A DNA stretch of 60,000 nt from Membranipora membranacea (lineage: Eukaryota > Bryozoa > Gymnolaemata > Cheilostomatida > Membraniporidae): the NCBI GenBank assembly GCA_914767715.1, contig OU612075.1:17114001-17174000 (forward strand), written 5' to 3'. Both the position numbers and the translations under genes were made by a program. Below, one piece after another: positions 14,578-25,951 of this stretch. How positions within the stretch are numbered: position 1 is the first letter of the stretch; each line of letters starts with the position of its first letter. A model generated the notes under the pieces. The model saw only the letters and a program-made list of their open reading frames with translations, had not been told where the DNA came from and did no database searches.

Positions 14578-16124
14578 GGAGGCATCTAATAGTAATACGA
14601 GCTATTTAGTAATATCAGGGGGTCGGAATGATATAAAAGACCAAACCCATCAACATGGACTGAATTAGATTAACTGCAGTTAGCCAGTAGAGGGAACCTC
14701 AAAGGGAGTTAAACTGTCCGTACATCAGCATGGGATCAACATGAGATCAACATGTAACCAACATGGGATCAACTTAGGATCAACATGGGGTCAACAGTGG
14801 GTCAACAGTGGGTCAACATTGGGTCAACATTGGATCAAAATATTCACTCCAAACTTCTTCTGCAGGATTTTTCAATGACTTGGAGAGTAGCCAGATTGTG
14901 GCAATCAACTGACAATGCATACTCATCTGTAATATCGAATCTTCATCAGCATGTCACATCGGTCACCATTATATATCATAACTCTCCGAGATAACACAAC
15001 TTTACTGCCTTCTAATACATCAAATGCTCTTTAGCCCTTTTTGTTTTCTGTTTCAATGTTTTTAAGCTGCCAGGTTGGATGTCCCCCGATTCTTTTATCA
15101 GTTTTCTTTTTGTGATAGCATTGCTTTAATTGGTGGCAATTAGGCTCAAGGTCTGTCTTAATTAGGCTATCAAAATTAGTTTTTCTCACAACGCTAGCAT
15201 GTATGTGTTAGAACTCCCCTAACTAGAGAAGGAGGGGATGTCATACTTTATATCTTACACCATTACACTATGCATGCTAAGTCAGCTACTAAAGATAGTA
15301 TTTTATATCAGAATTGAATGATCTTTGCCCTTTTTGTGAATTATCGTATGTTGTGATGAATGCAAGCAAAGCAGATCCTACTGAGTGATCGCAATTTATG
15401 TTTGTGTTAGAAATCTTTTTGTCCCCTTTTTTCTACAATAAATGTACATTTTGTATGTTCACCTTAGTCATCTATATGAGTACTATCTTTGTTATTTTTA
15501 TTGCATTTTTGTCTTCATATTTATACATTATTATATTTAATTATCACAGATTTTTTAATATTACAGCGGTAGTAGTATTGTAAAAAGAAATGTTTTGACG
15601 ATGATCAATACGATCAGTGAAAAAGTCATCGCCTTTAGAAGGTAAAACGCTATCACTCATAATATAAATGTGATGCTAACTTTTACGAGTGTTCGAGTCA
15701 CCTTTGAGTTTGACTTTTTCATAGAAATAGTGCCAACTGATACCATAATCAATGAATTTCCGTGTACATCATAATTACTAAGTAAATAAAATATTTCGAT
15801 CGTATCTACATTCATTGATAATATCATTCTTTATGAAAATAATACATAGTTTATACATAACAGGGAGTTTGTAGGAATTGTACTAGCTGTTGCTGGTGGT
15901 CAAGTCTAAAAAAATACTTGTTGGTTGATAGTAGTTTGATACTTAATTGCAATTGTTCCATGGAACCACAAAAGGAGTCATAAGTCTAGGTGAATTTTGA
16001 CAGTAAAAATGAGATACATATGTTTCACACGACGTATTCATAATTTAGCAACCTGACAGAAATCGGCGATGATGCGGACTCAAATTTATGGGAAGCAGCT
16101 GGTCTGGCCGTTAGGCTCATATCA
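14578..16124. other. Convergent spacer with FARP 3'UTR and collagen 3' end
   Basis: FARP (plus) and the collagen gene (minus) converge here. AATAAA at 15437-15442 followed by TG-rich sequence is a plausible FARP polyadenylation signal, giving a 3'UTR of roughly 870 bases. I saw no good reverse-strand AATAAA close to the collagen stop. No open frame of note. Confidence 0.45.
14730..14839. repeat. 11-bp tandem repeat, about 10 copies
   Basis: Ten consecutive 11-mers around the consensus ATGGGATCAAC / ATTGGGTCAAC, diverged at one to three positions each. The array begins about 150 bases after the FARP stop, so it would lie in the 3'UTR. Confidence 0.85.
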
Positions 16125-18559
16125 TCACGGCATTGTATCTAGCTCATTATTCTCAATATTGCCAGATGCCCCTTTTTGTCCCTTCTGCCCATCATTTCCA
16201 GGGGGCCCTCTCTCACCTCTCTGCAAGACTGGCCCTGATTCGCCTGGTTCTCCTTTCAGTCCATTTATACCGTTTACACCATTCACACCATTTATACCGT
16301 TGGATCCTGCTCTTCCTATTGCCCCACTGTCTCCTTTCTGCCCATCCAAACCATTATATCCTGGGCTTCCCGTAGAGCCTTTTTGTCCTGGTTGTCCTGG
16401 TTGACCCGGAGACCCCATACTTCCTTTCTGACCGTCGATTCCATTATAACCATCATTTCCTGCTGCTCCTTTGTCTCCTTTCTGTCCAGCTGAACCTTGT
16501 CCTGAATCACCTTTATTGCCCTTCTGGCCATCATATCCTGCCTGGCCGATAGCTCCTTTTTGACCGGCCTCTCCTTGCTGACCAATTGATCCCTTTTCTC
16601 CATTCAATCCTTGAGGACCCTGTCTTCCCTGTGGTCCAGAAGACCCAGGTTCTCCCTTCACACTATTGCCATCGTTACCCCTGATTCCTTTCTGACCTAT
16701 AGGTCCCTGCTGACCCATGGGCCCAATCATGCCTTGAGCTCCATTCGCCCCTTGAGCTCCAGCAGGACCTCTTTCTCCTTGCTGGCCAGGATTCCCTTCT
16801 TCACCCCGCTCACCTCTTTGGCCGTTGATGCCTTGTGGACCAGCTGATCCTTGCTCTCCTTTAGCACCGTTACTACCTGCAGCTCCTAATGATCCTTTTT
16901 GCCCTTCCGGTCCTCTGAATCCCCTTTCTCCATTATCTCCTGTAAGCCCTGGTGACCCAGGCTCTCCTGTAGCACCTGCTGGCCCTGGTGAGCCTCTATC
17001 TCCCTTTGGTCCCCACACCATAGCACCTTCTTCTCCTTTCTGGCCGTCGCGACCTGATGCACCTTCATTCCCCTTAGGTCCTGCTGGGCCTTGTGGTCCC
17101 AACAACCCCCGTTCACCTTTAGTCCCATCAGCGCCATTCATGCCCGCAACACCATCAAATCCCTGCTGCCCAGGATTCCCTTGTTGACCTTGTTGACCTT
17201 TCTCACCTCTCTGGCCATTGAGGCCTTGCGCACCGTCTAAACCTTGTTCTCCTTTAGGCCCATAACCACCTGGAAATCCTATCGACCCTTTTTGTCCTTC
17301 TGGTCCTCTGACACCCATTGCTCCATTATCTCCTTTAGCCCCGGGTTCTCCAGGCATCCCTGGTGATCCTGTCTGCCCCCTGGCACCATCCAACCCGCTA
17401 AGTCCTGGTGCTCCCGTATCTCCTTTTGTACCAGGAGAACCACTTGATCCTTTCTGCCCATCATAACCAGGATATCCTGGGTCACCTCTTGCTCCCTTAA
17501 TGCCTGCGAATCCTTGTGATCCTTTGGCCCCATCATAACCAGGTATACCTTGTGATCCTGGTGGACCACTGCCGCCCTTGGCTCCATCAAACCCGTTCAA
17601 TCCTGCTGATCCTTTTTGACCCTTTGCTCCATCATATCCTCTAGCGCCCATGGATCCTTTTACTCCTCCTGCACCACGCCCACCGGTCAGCCCTCTATCA
17701 CCTTTGACACCTTGTATACCTCTTTCACCTTTCATGCCATGTGATCCTTGCTGTCCTGTGTGTCCTTGGTCACCCTTAGCTCCATTTAAACCATTAGCTC
17801 CTCTGTCTCCCTTTGCCCCCTGATATCCAGGAGATCCTCTAGACCCTGGTTGCCCAGTTGCACCTTGAGATCCCGCTGAGCCCTTATGACCTTTTGCTCC
17901 ATTCATACCATTATATCCAGAAGCTCCCATCGATCCCTTCTGCCCAGGCGTACCTTGTGCTCCCTTGTCTCCATTAAAGCCATCAAATCCTTGAAGACCT
18001 TGTTGTCCTGTAGCACCTGCTGGCCCTGGTAAGCCTCTGTCTCCCTTTGCACCCCAGCCCATGTTGCCTTTGTCTCCTTTAAGCCCACTTTGGCCTGATG
18101 TTCCTGCATTCCCCTTTGGCCCTACTGGACCTTGTGGTCCCAATAACCCCTGGTCTCCTTTAGCACCATCTAAACCACGGGCACCTCTTCCTCCTGAGGA
18201 ACCTTTTGAGCCTGAGCCTTTGCCTCCTTTGTCTCCTTTCTGCCCAGGTGACCCTCGTACTCCATTGTTCCCTGGTTGACCACGGTCACCTTTCCCTCCT
18301 GAAGCTCCTTGATGACCAGCAGAACCTTTGCCTCCTTTGGACCCATGTTCTCCTTTCTGCCCCGGTGCCCCTCGTACCCCATTGTTCCCTGGTTGGCCAC
18401 GGTCACCTTTCCCTCCTGAAGCTCCTTTATGACCAACATGACCAACAGAACCTTTGGCACCTTTGGCCCCATTTGAGCCGTTATATCCTGGGGCACCATT
18501 ATGTCCCTTGTTACCCTTCATCCCATTTGAACCTGAAACTCCTGTGGATCCAGTGGCAC
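16125..18559 (-). other. Giant collagenous exon of the transmembrane collagen gene
   Basis: One 2435-base exon codes for about 810 residues of Gly-X-Y plus the C-terminus. Splice acceptor TTCACAG lies just upstream on the minus strand (18560-18566). The exon is clearly richer in G+C than its surroundings because of Gly and Pro codons, and long spurious frames on the opposite strand arise from this. Tryptophan-containing breaks (near GAMVWGPKGD and GNMGWGAKGD) interrupt an otherwise regular helix. Confidence 0.88.
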
Positions 18560-20518
18560 CTGTGAATATAATAAAACAGACATATCAGGTAACTACAATG
18601 AAATGGGTGTTGGTGCTCCTCCTTTAATGAGGTTAAATTGGTCAAATTTCAATCCGTCCTGAGTCGGGTCCATGTTGCAGACAAATTATTTAAGTTTCTT
18701 TTTGAGTTAAAGTGTGAGTACAGTAGATATATTAACAGGTGACTCTCCTGGTTAACAGATGATTCTCAAATTTAATAGTTTTAGTTTCTCACCTGTATAG
18801 CCGTTGTGTCCAGAGTTTCCCTTGTCACCTTTGGGCCCCGGAGGCCCACGTATACCATTGTTGTTACCCGATCCCTGATCCCCTTTCTGTCCTTTTGGCC
18901 CTGTAGGTCCTAAAGTATCATAAGGATCATAAAGATATTGAATATTAGGCAGAAGTCAGAATTTTCACCAGTTATTCCACAAGTTTATAGATATAGGTGC
19001 TACAGTATACAACTATACAATGAAGGGGGGGGGGATTCATTCATAATAATGATTCAGCGCATTTCAGCAACATCAACAAAATCTTCTATGAACATTCTTT
19101 GACCACTGAATTAGAATTAAGCTAGTCTGAGCCCCCCAGACTTTGCACCCCCGCCCGATGGCCCCCGGCGAATTAAGCATACATCTGATATGCAGTGGAT
19201 TTGGCTGCACCAGCTGAATTTCCTTTGTTGTATAATATAACTTAACAGACTCTAATTTTCACACAAGGTTTGCCTGTCCGATTAGGTCAGAGTTTCATTT
19301 TGAGTGTGAGAAATATCTTAGTAATATTTCTCATCAATACAAATGAGATGTTTCATGTGACAAATGCAATTCATAATTTGCACCAAGCCTGCAGACATTA
19401 CTGAGAAATGTCATCTCCCAATAAAGTAACATAAAGCCTTCTTACCAGATGGACCAGCACTTCCAGGTCTTCCGGTAGCTCCAGTTTGTCCGCGAGGTCC
19501 TGGTGGACAACCACAGTATGGTACCGCAGTGTTGGCTGTAATAGTAATATCAGTGAGTGACTAGGATATAATATTTATTACAAAAGAAAAGGAAATTTAT
19601 ATCGCCAAAAACTAATGTGTAAAGAATTTTGTAACCGTGCAGAGCAGTAAATTCTTGATGGTGAGTCTGACATAAATAATATCGAAAGCAGGTAGTTGCC
19701 CTCTACCTCTGTCTCTGTCCCAACCCGACAACTCCCATAAAACTTCAATAATTATCCATTGGCAATTTCAATATAAATCATCTTATGATTAAATAACTAA
19801 GTGTCTCAAAATGTTGAGACTAAAATGTAACTCACTTCTATGTTGAGATGATGAACCCCAGTTTCTGCTCACTGGGTACCCTGTGTAAGTTCTCTTACCT
19901 CTTCTTACAACTCTCTACAATAACAAGATGACAAAATGAATCAAAGTCAAGCAATGGTCAATATTTGAAATTATACAACAGAATAAAACTAAATCATATC
20001 CAAAGCATTGTAATCAAATCGTTTCCTACAAATGGAATTATAGAATTTTTTTGGACTATGAAGATTGCACAACAGAAAATATTTAATAATGGTCTGTTTG
20101 TCATCCATCTGTAAATGAGCATTTATATTTTTCATTGTTTCACCGAGTCACAAAACGTCTGATCCCAGAAGACTATCATGAGTATCGACGCCAATATTAC
20201 CTCTTGAGGATTCTGCTGGCCGACTGGGCCCGACCCTTTTTCCAGCTCATCAACTCTTTTTACCAGGAAGAGCTGCTCCTCCTCTAGTGACTGTAGCTTG
20301 ATGAAGCCGTTGATGGACACCAGGCCAAATCCTAACACAGTCATAAGACAATAAAATAAAATAAAAGAGCTGTTCAGTTTTAATCGGCAGGCGGAGACCT
20401 TATCTCTTCTGACACTGCTGACCTCACTGTTTTCTGAGTCAATATCTACATGTTCGTCTTTGATGTCAGCTGTTGGTTTGTGAGACGCTCTATCCAATTG
20501 GACATTAGCGGCCACCAT
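16125..20518 (-). CDS. Type II transmembrane collagen (collagen XIII/XXIII/XXV-like)
   Basis: Coding exons in gene order: 20201-20518, 19899-19914 (16 bases), 19446-19535, 18793-18909, 16125-18559; about 991 residues. I start at the ATG at 20516-20518 (context AACATGG). Residues 1-50 are a hydrophilic cytoplasmic tail ending in basic residues, 51-69 a hydrophobic anchor (FILFYCLMTVLGFGLV), 74-95 a short coiled coil, 107-111 RVVRR (furin-type), C119 and C121 possible interchain cysteines, then Gly-X-Y repeats from about residue 124 almost to the end with few interruptions. One RGD sits at 17481-17489. There is no C-terminal NC1, fibrinogen or C1q domain; the protein ends shortly after the collagenous part. 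This plan matches the transmembrane collagens. The 2.4-kb collagenous exon contains internal repeats. Orthology to a particular vertebrate type cannot be claimed. Confidence 0.9.
19899..19914 (-). other. 16-base micro-exon coding the furin-type site of the collagen
   Basis: The exon reads AGAGTTGTAAGAAGAG, flanked by a TTGTAG acceptor and a GTAAGAG donor. It is required to keep the reading frame: exon 1 ends in phase 0 and the next collagen exon starts with the last two bases of a codon. It supplies R-V-V-R-R followed by Ala, matching the R-X-X-R proprotein-convertase consensus, at the place between coiled coil and first collagen domain where transmembrane collagens are shed. Confidence 0.8.
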
Positions 20519-23500
20519 GTTTGTTTGCAAACAAGTTTTTTCCAACAAACTAGATATTTACAACCGTCTTGTTAGGTGTCTACCAACCAAATGGTACAAC
20601 TGGTTGGTGGAAGAGAAAGTGAACTATTATTTTATCCTGAGTTGTGATTATCAATTTATTGGTCAATGTGCTTTCATTGATTTACTTAATTATAGGCGGG
20701 GAGTTCGAATACACCTCACTAGAAGGCGTGGCTGTGAGACCTCAACAATCTTTGACAGGTTTTCACCATTGATACATAAGAGAATGCAATATCAAGCTTT
20801 CAATCTCAAATAACAAGAAAATAAAATGCCCAATAAAAATATCATTATTAACAATTTGATTCTTCGTTTTTTACATTTATAATCATTATGGGAAAAACCC
20901 AAACAAAACTCTGAAAGTCAGCAGACAGAACATGGATACACACAACACATTCATTATATTTCCCCCAATTTTATCATGTTTGGTTCAATTTTAACACATG
21001 CTATGTAGAATTCTTATTAAAAATCTAGATTGAGAACTACATTGTCGTACACCAAATTATTCTGTAGCCTAGATCATTTAATCATTGATGAGTCACAAAC
21101 TAATGACATGCATGTACTTTGGTAATAACAAGTTTTCACTTTATATTTGGTTCTAACTGTATATTAATTTTGTGTCTGAAAAATGTATGATTTTGGTATA
21201 ATATCTTTTGAGTGCGTTGTAGACAAGGGCAGAGATTTTGATTTGAAAACACTGGATCAATTCCGTCTTAGGAAAATTCAATTTCTCCTGGGAACGAAAA
21301 TGTAATTGGCTTGCTACATCACGTCTGGTTTACAAATCCTATTCAAAAGTAACAAGCAGTATCATACATCAAATAAAGAAACCATCTATTTATATATACA
21401 TATATGACATTGATTGTTCAAATTTGCCGCGGCACAGGTGTTTGAGTCTAGTGGCATTTCAACTCTTGGCCACTTTCATCAAGATGCTCTTCATAACAAA
21501 TTGGCTTTGCTCCAGATTACTGTTAATTTACCTCACCTAAGACTAACTTTCTAACATAAAAATCGAGATGAATGAAGATGACCTGCCAACCTGAAGGCTC
21601 TAATTAAGATGGGTGTGTTCAATATGAGCTGTGTTAAGCACATGAATCGTGTCATGGCTTGAAATGGAGAAACCGGAATGTTATCAATCTGTTTTTAGGT
21701 TGGAGATGCTTCCATAGATAAAGAAACAAGGATCCGCCTTCATTGCTGTCATAGAGCGTGGGAGCACTGTCAAATTAACTCAATGTTGACCTCCAAAATA
21801 TGCCGTCATGACAAATTATTAGTAATGCAGGTTATATAATTTGTTATAAGTTGTGTTTTTGAAAGGACAAGTTGATCTCATATTTCTACATATTCTATAA
21901 CTCTTCCACAACTTAGTATTTTTCGTATAGGTCAGCAAAACTATAAAGGACACGTTTATCGTGTGAAGGGGGAGGGTGGGATTGTGTTAACAAAATGAAA
22001 ATAAAGGAGTTATATTGCTCACAGGGGTGGAGTTTAGCAAGTGATCATAAAAACAACTATTGCTGTAATTATCTCCTGAGCAATATATAGTGCCTTTATT
22101 GTCTCTGACCACCCATTACCTAACTTGAAGTGGCGATTGATGAATTATCATATAAAAATGTACTTTCCCTCATCAAAACACCAGTTACTGAGTGAGACAG
22201 TCACTTAAAATGAAATAGAACCAGTTGGTATCAGGCGGTGTGAAGCTGTCTAGACTTGTGAATGATTCAGCATGTGGTACCAGTTCCAAAAGTTTGAGTC
22301 ACGAAGTGTGCTGCCACGATATATCATGACTTTAACAGCCTCCCTCCAACGCATTGTATTGCTCTTAATATTTTTGCAAAATACAGTTATGCATTTGATG
22401 TTTTCAGTGTCCTAAAATGAGATAAATCTGATTTATCACTATTAAAATTTAAAAAGATCTATTCTTGTTGGCATCATTGAACAAAATTGAAGTTATGAAA
22501 AAAGTGCAGTTATAAGACCGTACTGAGATATACTCATAGTGAGGTTTAGACCTGGTAGTGAATGCTACATTAACTTGTGTTATCATTCTGCGCATGCTCA
22601 GCTCTGGGCATGAGCTGATCTCTGCAAAATTGAGCCTCAGAATTCCGAAGCCATCTGATTGGCTACCTGCTCTGGTGACATACTCCCCAAAGTTTTTGAT
22701 AGTTATCCTCTCTTGTCATTATTAGCTGCTTTTGATTGACAGTTTATGCAGGGGATATCCCATTTCCCCTTTCCAAAGTTGCAATCAGAACCCAAACTAA
22801 ACTCATTGTTCTTGCACATGCGCAAATTCAAGTCACGCATGATGCATACTTAGCCTTACGACACCTGCTTTGTGGTAATGATAACCTAGTTTATCAGTGA
22901 TCTACATGCCCAGTCAGATCACGAGAGTCAGTATGTTGTGTTATATTAATTGTCAATCAAATAAATTTGAGTGCGGTTCTTCTCTTGAATAAAATGTGAT
23001 ACTTCATTTATAACTATGTCATTAATTTTTTTATTCATTAATGGTTACTTCTTTAAACGAAATTTAAACCTCCCACTAATAGTATGAGATATTCTGTCTA
23101 GCTATTCTTGGCTATCATGAAGATTTTGTAGGCACTTGGTAATTATTAATAAAAGCCTGAGAGAGTCTAAAATTACCCTGCATAGAGCAGGCAAGATAGC
23201 AACAATAGATCTAGTAATAAGTAGTATAAGCCATAGTTTATTGGTAAGCTGTTTTGTCCATGGAGCTCTCATGGCGCTTGACTAACACATGACAACTATT
23301 AATGTGTTAAAATAACTCAAATTTCAACTGCTTTGCTTGACCCTTCTGTTGGCTCTAAAGTTGTGTTTGCTGCCTATTACGTCCTTGAGGATTGAAATAC
23401 TGCACTTGAGGATAGAGCAGAGGTAAGTCTTACCAAGTTATTATTCAAGGAAAATTAACACAAAAACTTCACATTATACAGATTCATATGCCTGTTCTAT

Positions 23501-23743
23501 GTATATAAAGCACTGTTGTGTGAATTTTGTCAATTTATGTGCACTTAGATTTTTGCAACACGTGTTACCTATATGGTTATTACTAGAGCTGTCACGAGGT
23601 CATGGAAAAGGCAATAGCTCACTTTGGGCATGTATGTGCAACCAATCAATTCTGGTTGGTTATCTTTGCACCCTAGCATTTGATCAGTGAGTGTTCAACT
23701 CCTGACTAATTTAAAAATATTGTGATGATGTTACGCATATCCA
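20519..23743. other. Upstream region of the collagen gene, no gene seen
   Basis: AT-rich, no exon-like coding stretch. A plus-strand frame at 20517-20813 with a fair start context overlaps the collagen start and has no recognisable family. The collagen promoter and any 5' non-coding exon should lie here, but I cannot place them. Confidence 0.5.
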
Positions 23744-24158
23744 CAGGGGCGTATATTCTAAAAATTTTCACTCACTGACTTTTTAGAGATGAGCATAATG
23801 ATCAGGCGCAGCCCGATCCACACGCCGTAGGCGTGGCGGGGAGGGTGTGGGAGGGGCGCTTAAGCGCCCTCCCACCACGGAAATTTTTGCATATCGGTAG
23901 CAAAATAGTGCAAGCAGAGAGGTATTTCAATAGCTCACTGAGCTGTTGGGTACTTTCAGAAAACAACTCAATAGCAGTAGAAGGTTACGGTAAAAATGCT
24001 CCAGTTATAAAGCACCCATTTGAAAAAAATCTGACCGTGATGGGATTCGAACCCACAACAATCTGAATAACAGTGGTTACAAAGCGGACGCTCTACACAC
24101 TGAGCTATTCAGCCACTCACGGAAATCCGTGGGCCGTGAGTGCTAATATACGCCACTG
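23744..24158. mobile_element. Non-autonomous hAT-like MITE, 415 bp
   Basis: Terminal inverted repeats CAGGGGCGTATATT (left) and AATATACGCCACTG (right) match at 13 of 14 positions. They are flanked by a perfect 8-bp direct repeat CATATCCA (23736-23743 and 24159-24166). An 8-bp target duplication with CAGGGG-type ends is typical of hAT transposons. There is no transposase frame. The interior holds a GC-rich palindromic patch (about 23820-23880, including GGCGCTTAAGCGCC) and a tRNA-like sequence on the minus strand. Confidence 0.85.
24035..24122 (-). repeat. tRNA-like sequence inside the hAT-like MITE
   Basis: Read on the minus strand it has an A-box-like TAGCTCAGTGTGTAGAGC, with a 4-bp D stem GCTC/GAGC, and an exact B box GGTTCGAATCCC in a good T-arm. 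The outer ends CCGTGA and TCACGG pair. The anticodon arm does not pair and the region before the T-arm is too long, so it is a tRNA-derived module (SINE head or captured tRNA), not a working tRNA gene. Confidence 0.75.
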
Positions 24159-24166
24159 CATATCCA

Positions 24167-25439
24167 TTATAATAGGGCGAAAAAACACAATTCCTGTTCA
24201 ACGTAAATGGTTGCATATTGGGTTGACTAGAAATCTCAGCACAGGCTATTTGACAGCAAGACTGAGCACATAAAGTGAAATACTGCATCTGGGTAGGAAT
24301 AAAGAAAAACTGGTAACATGCTAGAAGTTATCTTTTCGAGTAAATATGAGAGGACAACCCTAGAGACACCAGGGTCCTTGCGCACATTCATCTTCTACTT
24401 CTACTATTTTTTGTTTAACTAAGGTGGGCAGTCAAACAAGCGAGATGCTTGGAATATTAAATCAAAGAGTAATAATGATTATCCTAGGTCACACAGTATG
24501 TTGGATAACGATGTTAAATTGATAGATTAGCTAGTTATTTACACAGTTAACAGTGATTAACCCTATCACCTCCAGCCAAGGAGCAGACCGCAAGGCGTAG
24601 TCAGCTCCTCGGCTGATGGTATATGGTTGCATATATGTAACTTTGTTGGAGCATTTCATCAATGAACTCCAGGGAGGAAGTGATGTGATGTGTAAATAAA
24701 CATACCTACCGTAAAGACTGACAGTTGTTGTAATCGACCTATGATCATTAGAGTGTTGCTGAAAATGTTTGAATTGTTGCAGATGTGCTCTGGTATGGCA
24801 AGATTTTTCACACAGCCAAATTGCGGTGACCATAAGCGGCCAATTTGTGTGAGATGTCAGGCAGACTACATAGGCATGTGCGTTTGCACCTTCTCATATA
24901 AGTCCTCTTTGCTGAGAAATAAAATTTTGTAAAATTAATACGACTTACCAACAATGTATATTATAGCAGCCAATTTAATTTTAAATTAATTTCAAAAGTT
25001 ATAGATTTATAAAAATTATCGTCCCATCAACTCATCCCCTTCTTACTCCCTGGTCTCATTGTAAGATAAATTTTAGGTGTAGACAATATTATTGATAAGA
25101 ACGAGATTTTTCCCTCTGTAGATGAGGAGGGATATTTAAAAGGCTGTGTATCAAAGCGCCGCACCTCAATACCTAACTTTCGCAGAATTATCACTGCAGA
25201 ACCACACAGGGAATAGACTTGTACTAGTTATAGACAGATTTGTGGATGTAGACTTCTTATTTCACAGCGACATAACAGTGGTTAGATGTCGAATTCTCCA
25301 ACTACAGTCCTGTATTATCGGTCAGACTGGTTTATGTGATGCTGTTGCTGTCGAATCTGTAGGCCTTAATATGATCAGACATTGAAGTTGGATTTTCGCC
25401 TTCTTCCTTGATAATTTTTGATTGAAAAATTAAATCAAT
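24167..25439. other. Intergenic, nothing recognised
   Basis: AT-rich sequence without exon-like frames, RNA genes or clear repeats that I could identify. Confidence 0.5.
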
Positions 25440-25951
25440 AGACAGTTTTCTGAACTCAGATTTAGGCCTCAATTTGGAGTTGTCCTCTCTCCAGTTTGGT
25501 ACTTTTAACCCACGCCGCATAGGAAAAACGTGCTGAAAAGAGGGTTATGTTGAAATCCGCTTATAAAAGGATAAAAATCATTTTTGATTCAGAATCTGCA
25601 ACATTGAAAACTCATATGGACATAGTTTGGGAAATCATTTTAGTATTTGGATAGTCAATTAATAGCATTTTCTGCCTGTTTTGCGAACAATTTGGCAGAA
25701 TTTTTCATGAGTTTCGTCACTAAAATTAAGATTTAACAACATTCAAGACTCCAATGATTTGGAAACCCTGTCTCATAGGGTTTTCAATGGTGCAGACTCT
25801 GAATCAAAAATCATTTTTATCCTTACATAAGCGGTTTTCAAGATAACCCTCTTTCAGCAGGTTTTTCCTATGCGGCGTGGGTTAAAAGTACCAAACTGGA
25901 GAGAGGACAACTCCGAATTGAGGCATAAATAAGAGCTCAGAAAACTGTCTA
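25440..25951. mobile_element. Foldback (long inverted repeat) element
   Basis: Left arm about 25440-25615 and right arm about 25777-25951 are reverse complements at roughly 90 percent identity over about 175 bases, including a long near-identical block around TTAACCCACGCCGCATAGG. A non-repeated spacer of about 160 bases separates them. No coding capacity. Target duplications are not obvious. Most likely a foldback or MITE-type element. Confidence 0.8.

Noticed and set aside
16069-18565. Several long plus-strand frames (16069-16404, 16825-17187, 18206-18565) opposite the collagen exon
   Set aside because: They mirror Gly-X-Y codons: Pro- and Leu-rich periodic sequence with no domains, shadows of the real gene.
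20546-20548. Earlier start for the collagen 10 codons upstream
   Set aside because: The codon is TTG; the first in-frame ATG is at 20516-20518.
20517-20813. 98-codon plus-strand frame with a fair start context overlapping the collagen start
   Set aside because: No family resemblance; the good context arises because it is the reverse complement of the collagen start region.
24035-24122. Functional tRNA gene
   Set aside because: The anticodon arm does not pair and the distance between A and B boxes is wrong for an intact tRNA; it also lies inside a MITE.
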